DNA of 64,000 nt from Luteimicrobium xylanilyticum (GTDB taxonomy: Bacteria; Actinomycetota; Actinomycetes; Actinomycetales; Cellulomonadaceae). The notes beneath the pieces are model-generated. The model was not told the DNA's origin and ran no database searches. It saw only the letters and a program-made list of their open reading frames with translations. A program made the position numbers and the translations under genes. Positions 1 to 8,464 of the stretch are shown one piece after another. Location of the stretch: positions 1,922,001 through 1,986,000 of the forward strand of contig NZ_CP045529.1 of the NCBI RefSeq assembly GCF_009429125.1, in the 5' to 3' direction. The first letter of the stretch is position 1. Each line of letters opens with the position of its first letter.

Positions 1-264
1 GACGACGAGCCGCCGGTCTCCCGCGACGATGCCGCCGTCGATGAGGTGGCTCACGACGAGCGGGCTCGCGGCGCCGGCTGCTGCGTCGACGACGAGGAGC
101 GCCACGAAGCCGGCGAGCGCACGGCGGTACGGGCGGGCGAACGAGAGGATGCGGCGCAGGGTGCCGCGCTGGAGCCGCTGCTGGGCGACCGAGGAGTCCT
201 GGACGTAGGAGCGCATGCCGCGGCCTCCGCCGCGCACGCCTCCACCATGGGATCCGAATGCCAT
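1..264 (-). CDS. ABC transporter, N-terminal part of permease/ATPase (partial)
   Basis: The reading frame starts at ATG 264 and runs off the left edge without a stop, so only 88 N-terminal residues are visible. A GGAGG ribosome-binding site sits 6 bases before the start. After a Gly/Arg-rich cytosolic stretch (about 1-35) comes ILSFARPYRRALAGF and a hydrophobic helix, then SPLVVSHLIDGGI. This is the usual opening of the ABC_membrane domain in MdlB/MsbA-type half exporters, in which the ATPase follows in the same chain (not visible here). It diverges from a MarR-type regulator with a shared operator between them, an arrangement typical of drug or lipid exporters under MarR control. The substrate cannot be inferred. 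Confidence 0.82.
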   Translation of the reverse strand, partial: MAFGSHGGGVRGGGRGMRSYVQDSSVAQQRLQRGTLRRILSFARPYRRALAGFVALLVVDAAAGAASPLVVSHLIDGGIVAGDRRLVV

Positions 265-295
265 AGGTGACCTCCGGTGGCGAGGGGGTGGGATT

Positions 296-318
296 GATAC
301 TGAGCATAGCTCACTATC
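296..318. promoter_or_regulatory. Palindromic operator between ABC exporter and marR-type gene
   Basis: A 23-bp interrupted palindrome, GATA-N-TGAGC-N3-GCTCA-N-TATC, lies between the divergent genes. It overlaps the minus-strand -10 of the exporter and lies just upstream of the regulator's -10. Its size and symmetry fit a MarR dimer site, and it is the obvious candidate for the binding site of the neighbouring regulator. Confidence 0.7.
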
Positions 319-331
319 TGTTACGACACAA
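303..331 (-). promoter_or_regulatory. Promoter of the ABC exporter
   Basis: On the minus strand TTGTGT (331-326) and TATGCT (308-303) are separated by exactly 17 bases, a good sigma-70 type promoter. The -10 lies inside the palindrome at 296-318, so a bound repressor would block it. The resulting leader is about 30 bases and contains the GGAGG site. Confidence 0.6.
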
Positions 332-342
332 GAGGGCGCCGG

Positions 343-348
343 TACGCT
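343..348 (+). promoter_or_regulatory. -10 box of a leaderless marR-type transcript
   Basis: TACGCT ends 6 bases before the ATG at 355. Transcription would start at or next to the start codon, giving a leaderless mRNA. Confidence 0.55.
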
Positions 349-354
349 GGAGCC

Positions 355-846
355 ATGACCACGACGCCGTCAGCCCCGACGACGCACCCGGCCACCGCGC
401 ACGACGCACCCTCCGGCGGCGAGTTCGTCGCCGTGCTGCACGCCGCGATGCGCGCGGTCCGCAGGGAGGCCGACGCACAGCTCGGCGACGACGCCGTCGC
501 GCCCGGACAGCTGCGGCTCCTGCGCATGCTCGACCGCGCCGGGGGAGTGCAGCGGCCGAGTGTCCTCGCCGAGACCCTCGGCGTCAGCCCGCGCTCCGTG
601 ACCTCCAAGGTCGACGCCGCCGAGCGTGACGGCTACGTCGTCCGGCACCCCGACCCGAGCGACCGCCGCGCGACGCTCGTCGAGCTCACCGATCGTGGCC
701 GCGCCGTCCTCGCCCGGGTCGGCGACCTCCGGGCCAGCGGCGCGGGCGGGCTGCTCGAGCGGCTCGACCCGGCCGAGCAGCGCGAGCTGGTCCGGCTCCT
801 GCGTCGCGTCGCGGGGACCGCGGACGGGCCCGTCACGCACCCCTGA
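355..846 (+). CDS. MarR family transcriptional regulator
   Basis: A 163-residue protein with the MarR winged-helix layout: an N-terminal helix, the recognition region LAETLGVSPRSVTSKVDAAE (about 85-105), and the wing VVRHPDPSDRRATLVELTDRGR with the family's DxRxxxxxLT signature. It should act as a dimeric DNA-binding repressor of itself and of the divergent ABC exporter through the palindrome at 296-318. The start at 355 is supported by the -10 box ending 6 bases upstream rather than by a ribosome-binding site. coaE follows 23 bases downstream but has its own promoter-like element. The inducing ligand is unknown. Confidence 0.9.
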   Translation: MTTTPSAPTTHPATAHDAPSGGEFVAVLHAAMRAVRREADAQLGDDAVAPGQLRLLRMLDRAGGVQRPSVLAETLGVSPRSVTSKVDAAERDGYVVRHPDPSDRRATLVELTDRGRAVLARVGDLRASGAGGLLERLDPAEQRELVRLLRRVAGTADGPVTHP

Positions 847-857
847 GCCTGCGCTGG

Positions 858-863
858 CAGGAT
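858..863 (+). promoter_or_regulatory. -10-like box of coaE
   Basis: CAGGAT ends 6 bases before ATG 870. It is weaker than the TANNNT boxes elsewhere in the window but identical to the one before whiA. The intervening GGAGGG touches the start codon, too close to act as a normal ribosome-binding site. Confidence 0.35.
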
Positions 864-869
864 GGAGGG

Positions 870-1496
870 ATGTTCCGCGTCGGCCTCACCGGTGGCATCG
901 CATCCGGCAAGTCCGTGGCGCTCGCTCGCTTCGCCGAGCTCGGCGCCGTGACCATCGACCACGACGGGCTCGCACGCGAGGTGGTCGCCCCGGGCACCGT
1001 CGGCCTCGAGCGGGTGGTCGACGCTTTCGGCGACGACGTCCTCGCCGCCGACGGCAGCCTGGACCGGCCGGCCCTCGCGGCGATCGTCTTCGCGGAGCCC
1101 GCCCGACGCGAGCAGCTGAACGGCATCGTCCACCCCGAGATCCGACGGTGCGCCGCCGAGCGGGAGGCGCGCGCCGCCGTCGCCGACCCCGACGTCGTCG
1201 TCGTGCACGACATCCCCCTCCTGGTCGAGACCGGGCAGGCCGACGCGTTCGGCCTGCTCGTGGTCGTCGACGCGCCCCGCGACCTCCGGCTCGCCCGGCT
1301 GGTCGAGGAGCGGGGCATGAACGTGGCCGACGCCGAGGCGCGGCTCGCGGCGCAGGCCTCCGACGAGGACCGCCTGGCCGCGGCCGACGTCGTGCTCGAC
1401 GGCTCGCGTACCCCCGAGGACCTGCGCGGTCAGGTCGACGCGCTCTGGCCGCGCCTGGCCCGGGAGGCCCGCGACGAGGAGGAGACGGCCGGATGA
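870..1496 (+). CDS. coaE: Dephospho-CoA kinase
   Basis: This enzyme phosphorylates the 3'-hydroxyl of the ribose of dephospho-CoA, the last step of coenzyme A synthesis, in the cytosol. The 208-residue chain has the P-loop GGIASGKS at residues 8-15, the DHDGLAREVV substrate region at about 31, and the HDIPLLVETG motif in the middle that is typical of CoaE. Its length is normal for the single-domain enzyme; the longer mycobacterial form with a C-terminal GrpB-like domain is not present. The stop overlaps the start of pcp by 4 bases, so the two are probably translationally coupled. Confidence 0.96.
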   Translation: MFRVGLTGGIASGKSVALARFAELGAVTIDHDGLAREVVAPGTVGLERVVDAFGDDVLAADGSLDRPALAAIVFAEPARREQLNGIVHPEIRRCAAEREARAAVADPDVVVVHDIPLLVETGQADAFGLLVVVDAPRDLRLARLVEERGMNVADAEARLAAQASDEDRLAAADVVLDGSRTPEDLRGQVDALWPRLAREARDEEETAG

Positions 1497-2140
1497 CCGG
1501 TTCCCCGGTCGTCCTGCTCACCGGGTTCGAGCCTTTCGGCGGCGCCGCCACCAATCCCTCGTGGGAGGCGGCCTCGCGCGTCGCGGACACCTGGCGCGGT
1601 CCCGGCTCGGTCCACGCCCGCCGGATCCCCGTGACGTTCGCGGACGGCCCGCGCAGCGTCCTCGACGCGGTCGGGGAGACGAGGCCGGACGCCGTCGTCA
1701 TGCTCGGGCTGCACGGCGGTGCACGCGAGCTCCGCCTCGAGCGCGTCGCCGTCAACGTCGCGGACGCCCGCATCCCGGACAACGCCGGGGCGCAGCCGGT
1801 CGACGAGCCCGTCGTGCCCGGCGGACCCGTCGGGTACTGGTCGACGCTCCCGCTGCGTGCCGCGCTCGACGCCGCGCGGGCGGTCGGGATCCCGGCCGCC
1901 CTGTCGCCGTCGGCCGGCACCTACGTCTGCAACGCGACGTTCTACGCCGTGCAGCACGCTCTCGCTTCCGGCGACGGGCCGCGGCTCTCCGGTTTCGTGC
2001 ACGTCCCACCCGTCCTCGGCGAGCGCGTCACCGACGACGACGGCGTGGCGGCGGACGGGGCCCCCGGGCTTGCGCTGGGCGACCTCGTGCGCGGCGTGGC
2101 GGCCGTCGTCGGCGTCGTGGTCGACGAGCTGCGTCGCTGA
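1493..2140 (+). CDS. pcp: Pyroglutamyl-peptidase I (pyrrolidone-carboxylate peptidase)
   Basis: A 215-residue cysteine peptidase of family C15, which removes N-terminal pyroglutamate from peptides in the cytosol. The opening LLTGFEPFGG, the catalytic Glu in ERVAVNVADARIPDN (about 83), the catalytic Cys in GTYVCNATFY (about 146) and the His in FVHVPP (about 169) are all present. The start is the ATG overlapping the coaE stop (ATGA). A strong hairpin follows the stop, so coaE-pcp looks like a closed two-gene unit. Confidence 0.94.
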   Translation: MTGSPVVLLTGFEPFGGAATNPSWEAASRVADTWRGPGSVHARRIPVTFADGPRSVLDAVGETRPDAVVMLGLHGGARELRLERVAVNVADARIPDNAGAQPVDEPVVPGGPVGYWSTLPLRAALDAARAVGIPAALSPSAGTYVCNATFYAVQHALASGDGPRLSGFVHVPPVLGERVTDDDGVAADGAPGLALGDLVRGVAAVVGVVVDELRR

Positions 2141-2151
2141 GGCGCACCCGG

Positions 2152-2180
2152 GCGCCCCGACCCGGACCGGGTCGGGGCGC
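2152..2180. terminator. Hairpin terminator between pcp and the convergent surface-protein gene
   Basis: Perfect 14-base arms, GCGCCCCGACCCGG and its complement, flank a single A. There is no T tract, as is common for actinobacterial terminators. It can serve both convergent genes. Confidence 0.7.
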
Positions 2181-2191
2181 TGCGCGCCGCA

Positions 2192-5100
2192 TCAGCTGCG
2201 GCGACGGCGGGCGACCAGGACCGCGGCGAGGCCCAGTGCCAGGAGGAAGGCGCCGACGGCCGCGATCGTCAGGGCGTCGAAGCCCGTCACCGCAAGACCG
2301 CCGCCGCCCGCGCTCGGCGTCGTGGGTCCCGACGTCGGTGCAGGTGCGGGGGTCGTGGTGCTCGGCGCGGGGCTGGTGGGGGCCGGCGTCGTCCCGGACG
2401 GCGTGGGGGTGGGGGTCGGCGTGGGCGTCGGCGCGTCGAACGTGTTGGTGACGGTCACGACCTGGGTGGTGCCGTCGTCCTCGGCGATCGTGACCTCGCC
2501 GGGGTCGATCGTCGGGGTGCGCCAGGTGCCGTTGTCGTCGGACGGGGTGTCCTCGGTGACCCTGCACGTCGTCCCGACCGGGAAGCCGGTGATCGTGGCG
2601 GTGTCGCCGTCGGTGAGCCGGACGGTGCCCGAGTCGTCACCGTCGGCGTTCGCCGCGGAGCACCGCCAGTCGATGGCGAACGAGGTCGTGGAGGCACCCG
2701 GGTCCCCCGTGACCTCCTTCTGGATCGTGAACCCGCCGCGGGAGGCCGTGAACGTGTTCGTCACCGTGACTGCCGCGATCTCGGAGGTGCCCTCGCTGCC
2801 GATCGTGACGGTCGCCGGGGTGATGGTCGCCGCCCACGTGCCGGACGGGTCGTCGACCGCCGGCTCGGTGATCGTGCACGTCGTGCCGACGGGGAAGCCG
2901 GTGATCGGGTCCGACTCGTCGCCCGCGTGGAGGGTGACGGAGCCCGACGACCGGCCGTCCGCGTTCGGCTGGTCGCAGGACCAGTCGATCGTGAACGTGT
3001 CGACGCTCGCGCCGTCGTCGCCCCGGACGAGCTTGGAGACCTGGAACCCGCCCACCGTGCTGGTGAACGTGTTGGTCACCCTGACGACCTGCGTCGCCGA
3101 GGTGCCCTCGGTGATGACGAAGTCGCCCTCGGGTTCGATCGAGGAGGACCAGGTGCCGTTGTCGTCGGTGGGCCGGTCCTCCGTCACCGAGCACGTCGTG
3201 CCCGTGGGGAAGCCGTCGAACGCGACGGTCCCGCCGTCCTCGAGCGACCAGGTACCGGACGAGTCGCCCTGGGCGTCGGCCGCGTCACACGTCCAGCGGC
3301 CCGTGAAGGTCGTGGTCGAGGCGCCGTCGTCGCCCGTGACCGTCTTGACGATGCTGAACCCGCCCACCGCGTGCGTGAAGGTGTTGGTCACGGTCACGAC
3401 CCGCGCGCTCGCGTCGCCCTCGGTGATGGTGAAGGGCCCCGAAGGGTCGATCGAGGACGTCCACGTGCCGTTGTCGTCGGTAGGGGTGTCCTCGGCGACG
3501 GAGCAGGTGGTTCCGGTGGGGAACCCGTCGAGCCCGAGCCTGCCGCCGTCGGAGAGCGACCAGGTGCCGCTGGAGCGTCCGTCGGCGTTCGGAGCGTCGC
3601 ACGTCCACGTCCCGGTGAACGTCGTGGTGGACGCGCCCGGGTCGCCGGTCACGGTCTTGCGGATCGTGAACCCGCCGACGGCGTGCGTGAAGGTGTTCAT
3701 GACGGTGACGACCTGGCTGGTCCCGTCGCCCTCCTCGATCACCAGCGACGTCGGGTCGACGGCCGACGCCCACGTGCCGTGGTCGTCGTCCGGGGCGGGC
3801 TCCGTGAACGTGCAGGTCGTGCCGACCGGGAAACCGGTGATCGTCTCGGACCCGCCGCCCGTGAGGTGCACGGTGCCGGAGTCGTCCCCGTCCAGGTTCT
3901 CGGCCGAGCACTGCCAGCCGATGTCGAACGTCGTGGTCGAGGCACCGGAGTCGCCGGCAACGGTCTTGTCGATCGTGAAGCCACCGCGCTGGAGCGTGGC
4001 GGTGTTGGTGACCGTCACGGCCTGGACGGTGTTCTCCCCGCCGATCGTGACCGGGTTCGGTGAGAACGTCGGGGTACTCCAGTCGACGCCTGGGACGTCC
4101 GGGGGCGTGACCTCGGAGATCGTGACCTCGTCACCCTCCTGCAGGTCGGTCGGTCCCGCGACAGGCGTGCCGTCGGCGAGGAACGTGAGGTCGCCGCTCC
4201 GACCGAGGTCCGGGCTGTCCGAGGGGCCGGTGACCTCCCAGTGGGCGGTGAAGGCCGTGTCGTCGGGGACGGTGCTCGCGCCTTCGCCGGTGATCGCCTT
4301 CTGGACCGAGAAGGTCCCGGGGACGGCTCGGAGGCAGCCCAGTGCACCGGTGAACGGATACGTGTGGAGCTCGTCACCGCTGGTCGACGTCGCGGCGCCG
4401 CTGTGGACGAGGTCGCCCGGCGTGTAGATCCGCCCGTTCGTCCCGGAGAAGCCGACGCTGGTCGTCGACGTCGTCTCGCCCACGAGGATCGAGCCCGGGA
4501 ACTGGGTGGCGCCGCCGAGCGTCAGATCCGTGGTGAACGGGTAGTTCCAGAGGATGTGGTTCCCGATCGTCAGAGCTCGCGCCTTGAGGTCGTCGGAGGT
4601 GCCGGAGCCCCAGTAGACGTCCCCGATGAACTGGCTCACCGTTCCTGTCGAGAGCGTGTTGACGAGCACCGTGGCTCCGTCGGCCACGCCGACGAAGTGG
4701 AGGTTCACCGGCGTCCCGCGGGCGCCCAGCGTGGGCGGGAGCGAGAACTCGACGAGCTGGCCCGTCCCGTCGCTCGTCAGCGTCACGTCGGAGCCGCTCT
4801 CCGTCACGGTGCCGTGCTCGAGCGTGAGGGTGCCGCCCTCGTTCGTCACGGTCGTGGCCGTGGTGTCGGTGCTGAGCTCGGCGTAGCACTGCTGCGAGTA
4901 GCGAGCCATCTTGCCGTCGGCGCCGAAGAGGTCGGTGTAGTGGTCGTCCTCGAGCACGCTCGTGTCGTGGTCGATGACGTTCTGCTGCTCGACGGCGGGC
5001 GGTGACTGGTTGGCGGAGTCGATGTCGCCGAGCCGCCCGAACCCCGGATTGCTCGCCTCGGTGTACGACGGGTCGCGGAAGTTCCAGGTGCCGCCCACGT

Positions 5101-5665
5101 GGATGTCGCCGAAGCGGCTCGTCCCGTCGGTCGTCGTCAGCCCGATGCCGACGGTCGCGGGACCGCCGCCGGCCTGCGGATCGAGGCTGGGGTTCACGAC
5201 GGTGCCGTCGCCTCCCACGACGAGCATGTCGGCCCGGTGCGCCGGGACCACGCCGGTCCCGCCACCGGCGACGCCGACGTTGTAGGACTTGTTGAACAGC
5301 GCGTCCCCGTTCACGACGAGGAGCCCCTCGGTCTCGGCCGAGCCCAGGTCCGCGGTGAAGTCGCCGCCGACGACGACGCTCGGACCGTCGTCGGTGCCGG
5401 GGAAGGACGTGACGATCTGGCCCGGAGGGATGAGCCATCCCTGGCAGTTGTCCGTCGCGTCGGGGTCGGGGACGCACGGACCCCACGAGCCGGGGTCGTC
5501 GCCGCCGGCGGCCGGGCCGGGCAGGATGCCGCTCGCGGGCGGGAGCAGGTCCGCGGGAGCGGCGTCGGCGGTGGGCAGGACGGTGACGACGGCGAGGGCG
5601 CCGCTCACGGCCAGTACCAACGCGGCACCGGCTGCACCCCTCCGGCGCAGTGCCGTGCGAATCAT
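2192..5665 (-). CDS. Sortase-anchored surface protein: choice-of-anchor A domain plus DUF5979-type repeats
   Basis: A 1157-residue secreted protein. The start at ATG 5665 has AGGAG 4 bases upstream, followed by a signal peptide ([10 protein letters not shown], a hydrophobic core, then ADAAPAD). Residues about 90-445 resemble the choice-of-anchor A module seen in Gram-positive surface proteins. Then come about six Ig-like repeats of roughly 104 residues, each opening like FTIxKTVTGDxGAS and containing FPVGTTC and GTW motifs, as in DUF5979. A Thr/Pro/Ser linker precedes LAVTG (about 1122), a membrane helix and RRRRS, a sorting signal of the LAxTG type used by actinobacterial class E sortases. 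It probably projects from the wall as an adhesin or pilin-like fibre; this role is inference. No sortase gene is in the window. Confidence 0.88.
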   Translation of the reverse strand: MIRTALRRRGAAGAALVLAVSGALAVVTVLPTADAAPADLLPPASGILPGPAAGGDDPGSWGPCVPDPDATDNCQGWLIPPGQIVTSFPGTDDGPSVVVGGDFTADLGSAETEGLLVVNGDALFNKSYNVGVAGGGTGVVPAHRADMLVVGGDGTVVNPSLDPQAGGGPATVGIGLTTTDGTSRFGDIHVGGTWNFRDPSYTEASNPGFGRLGDIDSANQSPPAVEQQNVIDHDTSVLEDDHYTDLFGADGKMARYSQQCYAELSTDTTATTVTNEGGTLTLEHGTVTESGSDVTLTSDGTGQLVEFSLPPTLGARGTPVNLHFVGVADGATVLVNTLSTGTVSQFIGDVYWGSGTSDDLKARALTIGNHILWNYPFTTDLTLGGATQFPGSILVGETTSTTSVGFSGTNGRIYTPGDLVHSGAATSTSGDELHTYPFTGALGCLRAVPGTFSVQKAITGEGASTVPDDTAFTAHWEVTGPSDSPDLGRSGDLTFLADGTPVAGPTDLQEGDEVTISEVTPPDVPGVDWSTPTFSPNPVTIGGENTVQAVTVTNTATLQRGGFTIDKTVAGDSGASTTTFDIGWQCSAENLDGDDSGTVHLTGGGSETITGFPVGTTCTFTEPAPDDDHGTWASAVDPTSLVIEEGDGTSQVVTVMNTFTHAVGGFTIRKTVTGDPGASTTTFTGTWTCDAPNADGRSSGTWSLSDGGRLGLDGFPTGTTCSVAEDTPTDDNGTWTSSIDPSGPFTITEGDASARVVTVTNTFTHAVGGFSIVKTVTGDDGASTTTFTGRWTCDAADAQGDSSGTWSLEDGGTVAFDGFPTGTTCSVTEDRPTDDNGTWSSSIEPEGDFVITEGTSATQVVRVTNTFTSTVGGFQVSKLVRGDDGASVDTFTIDWSCDQPNADGRSSGSVTLHAGDESDPITGFPVGTTCTITEPAVDDPSGTWAATITPATVTIGSEGTSEIAAVTVTNTFTASRGGFTIQKEVTGDPGASTTSFAIDWRCSAANADGDDSGTVRLTDGDTATITGFPVGTTCRVTEDTPSDDNGTWRTPTIDPGEVTIAEDDGTTQVVTVTNTFDAPTPTPTPTPTPSGTTPAPTSPAPSTTTPAPAPTSGPTTPSAGGGGLAVTGFDALTIAAVGAFLLALGLAAVLVARRRRS
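2430..4010. repeat. Tandem repeats of about 310 bp encoding DUF5979-type modules
   Basis: Five in-frame units are recognisable at the DNA level. The motif encoding FPVGTTC recurs near 2566, 2875, 3190, 3502 and 3810, a spacing of 308-315 bases. A sixth, more divergent unit lies at about 4020-4320. The arrangement suggests repeat-number change by recombination. Confidence 0.8.
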
Positions 5666-5823
5666 CGAGCTCCTGTCCGTCAGCCCCTGCCCGAGGCATC
5701 CACTGTGGCTCACGAGAGTCGAGCCCGCATCGGGCACGGCCGGTCGAGCGGGGTGAAGTCCGGCGTCGGTGGAGGGTTCGGGAGGCGACCGGCCGAGCCC
5801 GGCGCGATGTCGGAGGATCGACC

Positions 5824-5829
5824 TACGCT
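5824..5829 (+). promoter_or_regulatory. -10 box of a leaderless uvrB transcript
   Basis: TACGCT ends 6 bases before ATG 5836 and no ribosome-binding site lies between. I see no LexA-type box (TCGAAC-N4-GTTCGA) upstream of uvrB. Confidence 0.55.
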
Positions 5830-5835
5830 GGTCTC

Positions 5836-7941
5836 ATGCGTCCCGTCACCGATCTCCAGCGCGCCGCCGCCCCGTTCGAGGTGGTGTCCGAGTACACGCC
5901 GTCGGGCGACCAGCCGACGGCGATCGCTGATCTCACGCAGCGCCTGCAGGCGGGCGAGAAGGACGTCGTGCTCCTGGGCGCGACGGGAACCGGCAAGTCC
6001 GCGACGACGGCCTGGCTGATCGAGCAGGTCCAGCGACCGACGCTGGTGATGGCGCCCAACAAGACGCTCGCCGCGCAGCTCGCCACGGAGTTCCGGGAGC
6101 TGCTTCCCAACAACGCGGTGGAGTACTTCGTCTCGTACTACGACTACTACCAGCCCGAGGCGTACATCGCGCAGACGGACACCTACATCGAGAAGGACAG
6201 CTCGATCAACGACGAGGTCGAGCGCCTGCGCCACTCGGCGACGAGCTCGCTCCTGACCCGGCGCGACGTCGTCGTGGTCGCGTCGGTGTCCTGCATCTAC
6301 GGTCTCGGCACGCCGCAGGAGTACGTGGACCGGATGGTCCGCCTCGACGTCGGGGACCAGGTCGAGCGCGACCAGCTCCTGCGCCAGTTCGTCACCATGC
6401 AGTACACGCGCAACGACATGGCGTTCACGCGCGGGACGTTCCGGGTGCGGGGCGACACCGTCGAGATCATCCCGGTCTACGAGGAGCTCGCGATCCGGAT
6501 CGAGTTCTTCGGGGACGAGATCGAGTCGATCCAGCTCCTCCACCCGGTCACGGGGGACGTGATCCGTGCCGAGCAGAGCACCTACATCTTCCCCGCCACC
6601 CACTACGTGGCGGGTCCGGAGCGCATGGAGCGGGCGATCGGCTCGATCGAGGCCGAGCTCGCCGACCGCCTCGACGAGCTCGAGCGGCAGAACAAGCTCC
6701 TCGAGGCCCAGCGCCTGCGCATGCGCACCACGTACGACATCGAGATGATGCGGCAGATCGGGACGTGCTCCGGGATCGAGAACTACTCGCGGCACATCGA
6801 CGGGCGCAGCCCGGGCTCACCGCCGAACACGCTCCTCGACTACTTCCCCGAGGACTTCCTCCTCGTGATCGACGAGTCCCACGTGACCGTCCCGCAGATC
6901 GGGGCGATGTACGAGGGCGACATGTCCCGCAAGCGCAACCTCGTCGACTTCGGGTTCCGGCTCCCGTCCGCGATGGACAACCGGCCGCTGCGCTGGGAGG
7001 AGTTCGTCGAACGGATCGGTCAGACGGTCTACCTGTCGGCGACCCCGGGCTCGTACGAGCTGTCGATGTCCGACGGCGTCGTCGAGCAGATCATCCGGCC
7101 GACGGGGCTCGTCGACCCCGAGGTCGTCGTCAAGCCGACCAAGGGGCAGATCGACGACCTCCTGGACGAGATCCGGCAGCGCGTCGAGAAGGACGAGCGC
7201 GTGCTCGTCACCACGCTCACCAAGAAGATGGCCGAGGACCTCACGGACTACCTGCTCGACAAGGACGTGCGGGTCCGCTACCTGCACTCCGAGGTCGACA
7301 CGCTGCGCCGCGTCGAGCTCCTGCGCGAGCTGCGGCTGGGCCAGTTCGACGTGCTCGTCGGCATCAACCTGCTGCGTGAGGGCCTCGACCTGCCCGAGGT
7401 GTCCCTGGTCGCGATCCTGGACGCCGACAAGGAGGGCTTCCTGCGCTCGGGCACGTCCCTCATCCAGACCATCGGTCGCGCGGCCCGCAACGTGTCGGGC
7501 CAGGTCCACATGTACGCGGACCGGATCACCGACGCCATGGCGCTCGCCATCGACGAGACCAACCGCCGCCGCGCCAAGCAGGTCGCGTACAACGAGGAGC
7601 GCGGCATCGACCCGACGCCGCTGCGCAAGAAGATCGCCGACGTCACCGACATGCTCGCGCGTGAGGACATCGACACCGAGGAGCTCCTCGCGACGGGCTA
7701 CCGCTCCCCGGGCAAGGGGCGGAAGAACGGCGGCAAGGACTCCGCGCCGGTCAAGGAGGGTGTGGGCGGGAACAGGCTCGCGGCCGCCGCGGCGGGCGAC
7801 CTGGCGGGCCTGATCCAGGAGCTCACCGACCAGATGCACACGGCCGCCGGCGAGCTGCAGTTCGAGCTCGCGGCCCGCCTGCGCGACGAGATCTCCGACC
7901 TGAAGAAGGAGCTCCGGCAGCTCCACGCCGCGACGGCGTAG
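5836..7941 (+). CDS. uvrB: Excinuclease ABC subunit B
   Basis: UvrB is the helicase-like damage-verification subunit of nucleotide excision repair; it is loaded by UvrA and recruits UvrC. The 701-residue chain has Walker A GATGTGKS (about 48-55), the aromatic beta-hairpin [13 protein letters not shown] (about 100), DEAD-like DESH in VIDESHVT (about 347), the helicase C-terminal motifs and a terminal UVR motif in the last 40 residues that binds UvrC. The start at 5836 is set by the -10 box 6 bases upstream. uvrA and uvrC lie within 11 kb on the same strand but are separate transcription units. Confidence 0.98.
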   Translation: MRPVTDLQRAAAPFEVVSEYTPSGDQPTAIADLTQRLQAGEKDVVLLGATGTGKSATTAWLIEQVQRPTLVMAPNKTLAAQLATEFRELLPNNAVEYFVSYYDYYQPEAYIAQTDTYIEKDSSINDEVERLRHSATSSLLTRRDVVVVASVSCIYGLGTPQEYVDRMVRLDVGDQVERDQLLRQFVTMQYTRNDMAFTRGTFRVRGDTVEIIPVYEELAIRIEFFGDEIESIQLLHPVTGDVIRAEQSTYIFPATHYVAGPERMERAIGSIEAELADRLDELERQNKLLEAQRLRMRTTYDIEMMRQIGTCSGIENYSRHIDGRSPGSPPNTLLDYFPEDFLLVIDESHVTVPQIGAMYEGDMSRKRNLVDFGFRLPSAMDNRPLRWEEFVERIGQTVYLSATPGSYELSMSDGVVEQIIRPTGLVDPEVVVKPTKGQIDDLLDEIRQRVEKDERVLVTTLTKKMAEDLTDYLLDKDVRVRYLHSEVDTLRRVELLRELRLGQFDVLVGINLLREGLDLPEVSLVAILDADKEGFLRSGTSLIQTIGRAARNVSGQVHMYADRITDAMALAIDETNRRRAKQVAYNEERGIDPTPLRKKIADVTDMLAREDIDTEELLATGYRSPGKGRKNGGKDSAPVKEGVGGNRLAAAAAGDLAGLIQELTDQMHTAAGELQFELAARLRDEISDLKKELRQLHAATA

Positions 7942-7974
7942 CCGGACCACCACACCGAGAGGCAGGGGCAGACG

Positions 7975-8418
7975 ATGGCGTACAGCGTGCAGGTCACCTT
8001 CGACGCGCACGATCCCGAGGGGTTGGCGCGGTTCTGGATCGAGGCGCTCGGCTACGTCGTGCCGCCGCCGCCGGGAGGCTACGCGACCTGGGACGAGGCG
8101 CTCGACGCGTGGGGCGTGCCCGCCGACGAGCGGGACCGCGCGTTCGCGCTCGTCGACCCCGACGGCGTCGGACCGCGCCTGTTCTTCCAGAAGGTCCCCG
8201 AGCCCAAGACCGCGGAGAACCGCGTGCACCTCGACGTCAACGTCGGGCGCAGCGTCGACGGGGACGGCGACGCGGCGCGCGACGCCGTGCGTGCGCACGC
8301 CACGACGCTCGAGGGCCTCGGTGCGTCGCGGGTCCGGGAGTTCGGCCCCGACGAGACGACCGGCGAGTACTGGATCGTGATGCTCGACCCCGAGGGCAAC
8401 GAGTTCTGCGTGCAGTGA
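7975..8418 (+). CDS. VOC (glyoxalase-like) family protein
   Basis: A 147-residue protein with the paired beta-alpha-beta-beta-beta modules of the vicinal oxygen chelate fold. The first module starts SVQVTFDAHDPEGLARFWIEALGY, and the second carries VHLDVNV and ends WIVMLDPEGNEFCV, the usual closing strand with a Glu near the metal site. It matches the small glyoxalase-like proteins common in Actinobacteria, most of which have no known substrate. It lies 33 bases after uvrB and may be co-transcribed with it; I see no strong promoter of its own. Confidence 0.82.
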   Translation: MAYSVQVTFDAHDPEGLARFWIEALGYVVPPPPGGYATWDEALDAWGVPADERDRAFALVDPDGVGPRLFFQKVPEPKTAENRVHLDVNVGRSVDGDGDAARDAVRAHATTLEGLGASRVREFGPDETTGEYWIVMLDPEGNEFCVQ

Positions 8419-8452
8419 CGGGGTGCGGTGACGCCCACGGGCGACGCCCCCT

Positions 8453-8458
8453 TACGCT
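8453..8458 (+). promoter_or_regulatory. -10 box of the leaderless two-kinase gene
   Basis: TACGCT ends 6 bases before GTG 8465, the same spacing and hexamer as before the marR-type gene and uvrB. Confidence 0.55.
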
Positions 8459-8464
8459 GGGCCC

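Noticed and set aside
2430-4010. Regular repeats considered as a CRISPR-like or satellite array
   Set aside because: The units are about 310 bp, in frame and encode a known type of Ig-like module; there are no short repeats with unique spacers and no cas genes.
1719-4427. A 900-codon open frame on the plus strand across the end of pcp and the surface-protein repeats
   Set aside because: It is antisense to the surface-protein gene and arises from high-GC third positions; it has no start signal or family motifs, whereas the minus frame has a signal peptide, repeats and sorting signal.
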